51,151 nucleotides of DNA from Chloroflexi bacterium HGW-Chloroflexi-8 (lineage in GTDB: Bacteria > Chloroflexota > Anaerolineae > Anaerolineales > Anaerolineaceae), in assembly GCA_002841995.1 (NCBI GenBank), contig PHBS01000005.1:1-51151 (forward strand). Direction: 5' to 3'. The position numbers were made by a program, and so were the translations under genes. Below, piece after piece: positions 46,712-51,151 of the stretch. Each line of letters opens with the position of its first letter. Positions within the stretch are counted from its first letter, which is position 1. The notes below the pieces were generated by a model. It was not told the origin of the DNA. It saw only the letters and a list, made by a program, of their open reading frames with translations, and ran no database searches.

Positions 46712-47152
46712 TTAATATTGCTTAATTAATCGCCATATCCAGCGATGTGCTGAATGCAACCCTTTCACAGGTTCCATATACATTAATATACATCCATTGG
46801 ATGACACATTCAGGTTATTATCTTGGGCAAATTTAAGCGCATCTTCCGATTCCGAACCTTGTTGAAGCCATACATTTTTTACCCCGGATTTTATTACATC
46901 CTTTAAAATCTCCACAACCTTGGTAGGTTTTACATTGATTAATACGCCATCCACGGCAGGCTCAATTTCTGAAATCGATTTGTAACAGGGATCTTCGTCA
47001 ATTTTCTCCATGTCGGGATGGATAGGAAAAACTTTATATCCTCGTGATTTCAATTCCCGAAAAACCGCATTTCCGAATTTTGCATCCGACCTGGATACAC
47101 CATACACAGCAATCCTTTTACAACGCAAGAACTCTGACTTTATTGTTGCCAT
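46712..47152 (-). CDS. CoA-binding-domain protein (YccU type)
   Basis: 146 residues forming one Rossmann-like CoA-binding domain, as in succinyl-CoA synthetase alpha. Visible motifs are IAVYGVSRSDAKFGNAVFRELKSRGY (about 14-39) and the NVWLQQGSES stretch (about 93-102), typical of the small YccU/YneT-like proteins. It probably binds CoA; function is unknown. GGAG lies 8 nt before the ATG. Confidence 0.85.
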   Translation of the reverse strand: MATIKSEFLRCKRIAVYGVSRSDAKFGNAVFRELKSRGYKVFPIHPDMEKIDEDPCYKSISEIEPAVDGVLINVKPTKVVEILKDVIKSGVKNVWLQQGSESEDALKFAQDNNLNVSSNGCILMYMEPVKGLHSAHRWIWRLIKQY

Positions 47153-47233
47153 TGTCTACACTCCATATGATTTATTAGAAGTTTTTACCTTGGATTTTGG
47201 AAAGGTATCAAGAATTACTTTCTTATCATAACA

Positions 47234-47264
47234 ACAAAAAAAACGTACATCAACTGTACGTTTT
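47234..47264 (-). terminator. Terminator of the tRNA-Leu gene
   Basis: On the minus strand AAACGTACA-GTTGA-TGTACGTTT followed by a run of T. It starts 4 nt after the tRNA 3' end. Confidence 0.9.
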
Positions 47265-47268
47265 ATTG

Positions 47269-47352
47269 TGGGGCGGGAGGGGGTCGAACCCTCACAGTGT
47301 CACCACCGACGGATTTTAAGTCCGTTGCGTCTGCCTATTCCGCCACCGCCCC
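47269..47352 (-). tRNA. tRNA-Leu (anticodon UAA)
   Basis: 84 nt. The acceptor arms GGGGCGG and CCGCCCC pair fully, with discriminator A. The anticodon stem CGGAC/(T)CCG encloses TTAAAAT with anticodon TAA. A long variable arm typical of class II tRNA-Leu is present, and the T-arm GAGGG-TTCGACC-CCCTC is intact. CCA is not encoded. Confidence 0.96.
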
Positions 47353-47362
47353 AACAGTACTA

Positions 47363-47390
47363 ATTTTATCTCACTCTAGCCTTGCGTCAA
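47363..47390 (-). promoter_or_regulatory. Promoter of tRNA-Leu
   Basis: Minus-strand TTGACG (47390-47385), 16-nt spacer, TAAAAT (47368-47363), 10 nt before the mature tRNA 5' end. Confidence 0.65.
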
Positions 47391-47457
47391 GGTTGAAAAG
47401 TCATTATTTTCTCTAAACTCTTTTGCAAAAAACTTGTTAATGAATTTCTAATACTCC

Positions 47458-47487
47458 TTGACAAATTACCTGTAATTATGCTAATAT
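47458..47487 (+). promoter_or_regulatory. Promoter of the small-peptide gene
   Basis: Perfect TTGACA (47458-47463), 18-nt spacer and TAATAT (47482-47487). The transcript would start near 47494, about 27 nt before the peptide ATG. Confidence 0.65.
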
Positions 47488-47520
47488 TTGTTTCATCTTA
47501 TAAAGAAAGGAAGCGCACTG

Positions 47521-47622
47521 ATGGTTAAAATGTTTATCGCTAAAATTGGATACGCTGCATATCTCGCCGGTTTTTCTGGCGGAGTTGCCGTTCCTTCTCG
47601 TAGTGCGCCTGTTCGTCATTAA
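47521..47622 (+). CDS. 33-residue peptide gene of unknown function (possible leader peptide or dual-function RNA)
   Basis: An ATG with GGAAG 7 nt upstream opens a 33-codon frame. It begins MVKMFIAKIGYAAYLAG, a mildly hydrophobic segment, continues FSGGVAVPSRS and ends APVRH. I do not recognise it. The gene sits 34 nt behind a consensus-like promoter and 18 nt ahead of a rho-independent terminator, so a transcript of about 180 nt is expected. The peptide could be a regulatory leader whose translation controls the terminators downstream, a short toxin-like or signalling peptide, or the coding part of a small RNA. The ribosome site, promoter and terminator together argue against chance. Confidence 0.6.
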   Translation: MVKMFIAKIGYAAYLAGFSGGVAVPSRSAPVRH

Positions 47623-47640
47623 TATCTAGTGTAATTAATG

Positions 47641-47671
47641 GCCACGGGCTGCAAGACCCCGTGGCTTTTTT
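47641..47671 (+). terminator. First tandem terminator hairpin
   Basis: GCCACGGG / CCCGTGGC with a 9-nt loop, followed by six T residues. It lies 18 nt beyond the 33-codon peptide stop. Confidence 0.85.
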
Positions 47672-47699
47672 GTTTAATACCCTTTAATACACCTGTAAA

Positions 47700-47730
47700 G
47701 CCACGGATACGGAAAATCTGTGGTTTTTTT
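47700..47730 (+). terminator. Second tandem terminator hairpin, related to the first
   Basis: CCACGGAT / ATCTGTGG (one G-U pair) with a 7-nt loop and seven T residues. It shares the 5' GCCACGG arm and the trailing T-run-GTT(T)AAT with the hairpin at 47641, as if the unit had been duplicated. Confidence 0.75.
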
Positions 47731-47745
47731 GTTAATGAGGAAAAA

Positions 47746-47769
47746 ATGGAAAACTCTCTAGATCCGTAA
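47746..47769 (+). CDS. Seven-codon ORF (MENSLDP) with ideal ribosome site
   Basis: GAGG (47737-47740) with 5-nt spacing precedes an ATG and seven codons ending in TAA. It lies between the second hairpin and the recombinase-like gene. Its only plausible role would be translational control of that gene. Such short frames also arise by chance. Confidence 0.3.
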   Translation: MENSLDP

Positions 47770-47844
47770 TCATCGTTGTCAAGGCTAAAAAGCCTATTGG
47801 TAGAAATGAAGTTCGAATTGCCTACCCTTATAAGGAGGCCAGAA

Positions 47845-48294
47845 ATGTTTACTAGATTACTGACAAAAGATACACACCAACAAGAATATTTAAATTTCAA
47901 AAATGCCGGAGACGAATTTGCATTTGGTTTATATATTCGCGCTTCCATGCAGAACTCAAAACCATATTGTGTAGAAGCTAAACATCGCTTATATCTCTGC
48001 CTGGATCATATTTCCCAATTTTTAGATAAAGAAAAATTGGTAGCGATTTATTTTGATATCAAGTGTGATCAAAATAATCAATTTACTGCGTTTGATCAGA
48101 TGGTTCGGGATATAAAGGCTGGAATGTTTTCCAAAATGATGTGCTTCGATTTGGCTGAATTGTTTGAAGAACCATATTTGACGAAAAAAATAGACGATCT
48201 TAGAAATTTAGTCATAGATTTGGAGGTTTCTGATTTATGTGGCAATATCATCCAATCGAAAAGTATCCCTCTCGATCAATTATTGGGAGTCTGA
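47845..48294 (+). CDS. Short protein resembling the catalytic domain of serine recombinases, without a DNA-binding part
   Basis: 149 residues. The order of elements resembles a resolvase/invertase N-terminal domain: LYIRASMQ at 29-36 (Y-x-R-x-S, so R32 and S34 may be the catalytic pair), a CVEAKHRL helix (usual SLEAQ-like), AIYFDI, then FDQMVRDIKAGMFSKMMCFDLAEL (usual pgF-x-x-ML-x-D-x-x-x-G-x-hhhh-x-DLDRL). The final Arg-rich active-site segment (DRL/SRLGR) is replaced by LAELFEE. No helix-turn-helix or zinc ribbon follows. It may be a degraded or repurposed recombinase domain, or a coincidental match. AAGGAGG lies 6 nt before the ATG at 47845, which decides against the TTG at 47776. Confidence 0.5.
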   Translation: MFTRLLTKDTHQQEYLNFKNAGDEFAFGLYIRASMQNSKPYCVEAKHRLYLCLDHISQFLDKEKLVAIYFDIKCDQNNQFTAFDQMVRDIKAGMFSKMMCFDLAELFEEPYLTKKIDDLRNLVIDLEVSDLCGNIIQSKSIPLDQLLGV

Positions 48295-48321
48295 TCACCA
48301 TGATTATTTTTAGCTTAATAA

Positions 48322-48377
48322 ACCAATCCGGAGTACTTTTTCTATATTCGAAAATATATGGAAAAATCCGGATTGGT
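48322..48377. repeat. Long inverted repeat (11-bp perfect arms) between recombinase-like and GNAT genes
   Basis: ACCAATCCGGA (48322-48332) and TCCGGATTGGT (48367-48377). The interior also folds (TTTTTCTATATT against AATATATGGAAAAA), giving a nearly continuous stem. It could be a terminator lacking a T-tract, an RNA-processing site or a mobile-element end. Confidence 0.7.
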
Positions 48378-48438
48378 AGACTATTGTCACCTGATGAAAC
48401 TCTGTTGAAATTGACAAATTAATTTGGGAGCTAAGCTT

Positions 48439-49008
48439 ATGATGAAATATCCTTTATTCGAAACTGAAAATTGCTTGTTGACTGAAATTGATTACGAAAA
48501 AGACTTGGAGACAGATTCTCTTTTCACCCAGGATTTACGTTATGCGAGATATTGGTGTAAGGGAATTGTCAAACCATTATCAAAAAATGAAATGAAAAAA
48601 ACTTATGAAAAATTGGAAAAAAAAGCAGATGAGAGTCGGAATAAATTTCATTTTGCTGTCAGATCAAAAGTCGATTCACAATTAATTGGTTATGCCAGAT
48701 TTGATTGGGTATTCTGGAACGATCAATGTGGAGAAATTAAAGTTGCAATTGGGCATCCCGAATATTTGGGAAAAGTCGAACAAGAACTGATTGAAAAATT
48801 GACATATTATGGTTTCCACGAGTTGAATTTGCACCGGATTGATTGCTATATCAGCCAATTTGAAGAAGAATTGGATTTAAGTCTTAAGAAGGTTGGATAT
48901 TTAAGGGAAGCAATATTCCGGGAGGCTGAATTTTTTAATAATAAATATTGGGATCGATATGTTTATGGAATTTTGCGACCAAGTTGGTCTCAAAAACTGG
49001 AGGCTTAA
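48439..49008 (+). CDS. GNAT-family N-acetyltransferase
   Basis: 189 residues from ATG 48439. The GNAT fold is indicated by the central beta-4 stretch GEIKVAIGHPEYLGKVEQELIEKL and the LNLHRIDCYISQFEEELDLSLKKVGYLREAIFR C-terminal half, as in RimJ/RimL-like enzymes. The acetyl-CoA loop (usually Q/R-x-x-G-x-G/A) appears as HPEYLGKVE and is degenerate, so catalysis is less certain than for its neighbour. GGGAG lies 8 nt upstream of this ATG. The next gene, also a GNAT, starts immediately after the stop. Confidence 0.72.
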   Translation: MMKYPLFETENCLLTEIDYEKDLETDSLFTQDLRYARYWCKGIVKPLSKNEMKKTYEKLEKKADESRNKFHFAVRSKVDSQLIGYARFDWVFWNDQCGEIKVAIGHPEYLGKVEQELIEKLTYYGFHELNLHRIDCYISQFEEELDLSLKKVGYLREAIFREAEFFNNKYWDRYVYGILRPSWSQKLEA

Positions 49009-49584
49009 TTGATAGAAAAACAAGATATCCTTACAGGGGAAAAAGTTAGATTAGTTCCAATCGATGCGGAACGAGACTCGATATTATTTTCACTCTGGCA
49101 TCGAAATAGTGAGTATTCCAGATTGCTGGACAGCGATCCAGCACGACAATTTTCATCGATCGCAACGAAAAAATGGATTGAAGAAAACGAATTGGCTCAT
49201 GATTTTGTGTCTTTTGGTATTCAGTCTATTGAAGATGGTACTATTCTTGGTGATATTGGCCTGGGCGACTTTTCAGGACAATTCACAAATACATTTGTTG
49301 GTTTGGGCATTGGTGATCCGCAATACTGGGGTAAGGGTTATGGATCGGATGCGATGAGGATTATTTTAAGATACGCTTTTGAGATTCTAAATTTTCATCG
49401 AGTATCATTAACGGTGTTTGAGTACAACACGAGGGCTATTCGTTCTTATGAAAAATGTGGCTTTCAGCATGAAGGTAGATTGAGGGAATTTTTAAGTCGA
49501 GAAGGTCGCAGATGGGATCTCCTTTTTATGGGAATAACCAGGTATGAATGGCAGGATGCTTTTCAAAAAATGGAAAATGCTTGA
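49009..49584 (+). CDS. GNAT N-acetyltransferase, RimJ/RimL type
   Basis: 191 residues. The acetyl-CoA-binding loop QYWGKGYGSDAMR (about 105-117) is canonical, followed by FHRVSLTVFEYNTRAIRSYEKCGFQHEGRLREF, the hallmark of RimJ/RimL-like protein acetyltransferases. It starts with TTG directly after the preceding stop (TAATTG), with GGAGG 5 nt upstream, so the two GNAT genes are an operon and probably an old duplication. Target unknown. Confidence 0.88.
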   Translation: MIEKQDILTGEKVRLVPIDAERDSILFSLWHRNSEYSRLLDSDPARQFSSIATKKWIEENELAHDFVSFGIQSIEDGTILGDIGLGDFSGQFTNTFVGLGIGDPQYWGKGYGSDAMRIILRYAFEILNFHRVSLTVFEYNTRAIRSYEKCGFQHEGRLREFLSREGRRWDLLFMGITRYEWQDAFQKMENA

Positions 49585-49633
49585 AAAACAACGTCCGGTC
49601 AAACGATGATTAAATGAATTTTCCACCGGTTTG

Positions 49634-49662
49634 TTGCATGAAGAATTTATTTTGAATATATA
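49634..49662 (+). promoter_or_regulatory. Candidate promoter of the HAD gene
   Basis: TTGCAT (49634-49639), 17-nt spacer, TATATA (49657-49662). A start about 7 nt later would leave almost no leader before the ATG at 49673. Confidence 0.4.
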
Positions 49663-49672
49663 AGGGATAATA

Positions 49673-50290
49673 ATGGCGGATCAAAAAATAAAAGTTATTA
49701 TTTTTGATATGGGTGGTGTTTTGATTAAAACAGTTGATCGGGCACGAAGAACAGAACTTGCCAAAAAATTTAATAAATCCTATGATGAGATCGATAAAAT
49801 CGTTTATGGGTCTGATTCGTCCCAAAAGGCAATGCTTGGAGAAATTTCAGAAACTGATCATTTTATGAATGTGCTCAAGTGTTTAGGTGATCCGGATTTT
49901 GGAATTAGGGAATTTCAGGAAGCATTTTGGGGTGGGGATGAATTGGACCTGGAGCTCGCTGAATTTATTTCGTCAAAAAAAAATCAATTTCGGTTTGGAA
50001 TGCTTTCTAATGCCATGAGTGATATTCGAAAATGGTTGACGGACCATTATGATTTTTTGAATTTATTTGATATTGTTTTTTTCTCAGCTGAATATAAAAT
50101 AGCAAAACCTGATTTAAAATTCTACCGGGCAATTCTTAAAGAATTTGACGTTGATCCGAATGAAGTGATTTTTATTGATGATTTTGTAGAAAATATTAAT
50201 GCAGCAAAATCTTTAGGTATGCTGACTGTCCATTACCACTCCACAAAGCAAGCAATTTTTGAAATCAATCAGTTATTACGACATGATTAA
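49673..50290 (+). CDS. HAD-superfamily phosphatase (subclass IA)
   Basis: 205 residues. Motif I is IIFDMGGVL (nucleophile D11; the usual second Asp is Gly, as in the haloacid-dehalogenase-like YihX group). Motif II is MLSNA (about 111-115), motif III has K at about 140 (KIAKPD), and motif IV FIDDFVEN has D162/D163. An alpha-helical cap lies after motif I. It probably dephosphorylates a sugar phosphate or nucleotide; substrate unknown. Confidence 0.85.
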   Translation: MADQKIKVIIFDMGGVLIKTVDRARRTELAKKFNKSYDEIDKIVYGSDSSQKAMLGEISETDHFMNVLKCLGDPDFGIREFQEAFWGGDELDLELAEFISSKKNQFRFGMLSNAMSDIRKWLTDHYDFLNLFDIVFFSAEYKIAKPDLKFYRAILKEFDVDPNEVIFIDDFVENINAAKSLGMLTVHYHSTKQAIFEINQLLRHD

Positions 50291-50352
50291 TTGATTTGTA
50301 TTTCCAATTACTTATTTTTGATCAAATTATTACAGATTTCTCCGTTATAATT

Positions 50353-50388
50353 CAACTTCCTTCCTTTAATAAAGTCGAAGTTGTACTT
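50353..50388 (+). terminator. Hairpin between the HAD and metallophosphoesterase genes
   Basis: The outer stem CAACTTC / GAAGTTG (50353-50383) encloses a nested CTTT-AAT-AAAG stem. A TACTTTTT tail follows. It probably terminates the HAD transcript. Confidence 0.55.
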
Positions 50389-50402
50389 TTTAATAATTGT
50401 AA

Positions 50403-51047
50403 ATGATCAAAGTGAGCAATTTGGACGACAACAAAAAAAAAGAGTCAATAATTCGTATTGGTATAATTTCAGATACCCATGTTCCAGATCGCGTTGGCAA
50501 TTTGCATCCGGATGTGATACCTATCTTTACCGACCTTAAAGTTGATCACATATTGCATGCTGGAGATATTTCTTCACCAACGGTCATAGAACTACTTGAA
50601 AAAGTTGCGCCTTGCACTTCAGTAAAAGGAAATAGAGATTGGTTTAAGAAAGAAAATGAAGAAACTGTGAAGTATATTTCCTTTAATAATGTCCGGGTTT
50701 GCCTAAACCATGGACACGGAAGCTTATTTTTCTATTTAGCAGATAAAATTCCTTATGTTCTCTTTGGTTATCACTTCGAACGATATTATCGTAACCTAAA
50801 GAAATATATTGATGACGCAACGATCATTGTTTTTGGACACACACACCAAATTGAAAATCGTTGGATTAATAACCGTTTGTTCTTTAATTCAGGTTCAGCA
50901 TATGATTCCGGTAATGATGGTTCGGGTCCGACAATAGGTTTAATTGAAATTGGGGCTGATCAATCCATTAGCGGAAAAATTATTCCACTAAGAAAGGCAA
51001 GATGGACGAATACCGGATGGGTATTTAGAGAAAATGGAGTGAGTTAA
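50403..51047 (+). CDS. Metallophosphoesterase (YfcE/MJ0936 type)
   Basis: 214 residues. The metal-binding motifs in order are ISDTHVPD (D24, H26), HAGDIS (D53-like), KGNRDW, HGHG and FGHTH. This is the complete set of the YfcE/MJ0936 calcineurin-like phosphodiesterase family. It hydrolyses phosphodiesters with two divalent metals; physiological substrate unknown. The N-terminal 18 residues before the fold are polar and Lys-rich. No Shine-Dalgarno precedes the ATG, so the true start could lie slightly downstream. Confidence 0.9.
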   Translation: MIKVSNLDDNKKKESIIRIGIISDTHVPDRVGNLHPDVIPIFTDLKVDHILHAGDISSPTVIELLEKVAPCTSVKGNRDWFKKENEETVKYISFNNVRVCLNHGHGSLFFYLADKIPYVLFGYHFERYYRNLKKYIDDATIIVFGHTHQIENRWINNRLFFNSGSAYDSGNDGSGPTIGLIEIGADQSISGKIIPLRKARWTNTGWVFRENGVS

Positions 51048-51104
51048 TATTTTATTATCTTTTGTAAGGTCAGAATCAGCCAAAATGTAATTAATATTGG
51101 TATC

Positions 51105-51133
51105 TTGACCATTGTGATTGCTTTTGCTATAAT
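51105..51133 (+). promoter_or_regulatory. Strong promoter reading out of the window
   Basis: TTGACC (51105-51110), 17-nt spacer and perfect TATAAT (51128-51133). The gene or RNA it drives starts beyond 51140. Confidence 0.7.
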
Positions 51134-51151
51134 ATCGGTTTGCATCCCGCC

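Noticed and set aside
47776-47845. Upstream TTG/ATG starts extending the recombinase-like protein
   Set aside because: AAGGAGG directly precedes the ATG at 47845; the extension adds residues with no similarity to the domain.
48237-48422. 61-codon plus-strand ORF overlapping the recombinase-like gene end
   Set aside because: It spans the inverted repeat, and its apparent GGAGG is part of the upstream coding sequence.
1-51151. CRISPR array, insertion sequence or prophage
   Set aside because: No regularly spaced direct repeats, transposase or phage structural genes were seen on either strand.

Overview
The window is AT-rich (roughly 36-38% G+C by eye) bacterial chromosome with no phage, plasmid or CRISPR signature. 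The gene set best fits a member of the Chloroflexota, probably Anaerolineae. Pointers are lipoproteins with Thr/Pro-rich linkers, a fused two-cassette ECF ATPase, a eukaryote-type citrate synthase and formate-tetrahydrofolate ligase, frequent TTG/GTG starts and sigma-70-like promoters. This placement is inference; no rRNA or universal marker gene lies inside the window.

Layout: 1-10,939 (all minus) is a cell-surface polysaccharide cluster. It reads from a promoter near 10,980: initiating sugar-phosphate transferase, NAD-dependent sugar epimerase, HddA-like heptose kinase, a GmhA-like isomerase fused to a GAF domain, a hexapeptide acyltransferase, a membrane GT2 glycosyltransferase, a radical SAM protein, and a large secreted Asp-box (sialidase-fold) protein that runs off the left edge. 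11,557-14,997 is a pstSCAB phosphate transporter. Two small genes follow (dCMP deaminase, VOC protein).

16,068-24,189 is a TCA-cycle block: icd-acnA (minus) face away from an iclR-type regulator, citrate synthase and a 587-residue protein with an HPr-kinase/PEPCK-like P-loop core (plus). The isocitrate dehydrogenase carries NAD-type rather than NADP-type coenzyme residues. 24,245-34,270 holds an HtrA protease, two convergent lipoprotein peptidoglycan hydrolases (M23 and M15 types), a sugar-hydrolase/MFS pair, and an ECF vitamin transporter (S convergent with T and fused AA').

34,668-43,626 (minus) contains small membrane proteins of the LiaF/sensor type, a YceI protein, an M16 presequence-type protease, a C45 acyltransferase/peptidase, a fatty-acid-hydroxylase-family protein and tatABC. 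tatA is only 54 codons. 43,930-47,352 holds an orphan NarL-type response regulator, formate-tetrahydrofolate ligase, a CoA-binding protein and tRNA-Leu(UAA).

The most puzzling stretch is 47,458-48,377. A consensus-like promoter drives a 33-codon peptide gene, followed by two related tandem terminator hairpins and a 7-codon ORF with an ideal ribosome site. Next come a short serine-recombinase-like N-terminal domain protein with no DNA-binding part and a 56-nt inverted repeat. Two GNAT acetyltransferases, a HAD phosphatase and a metallophosphoesterase complete the right end.
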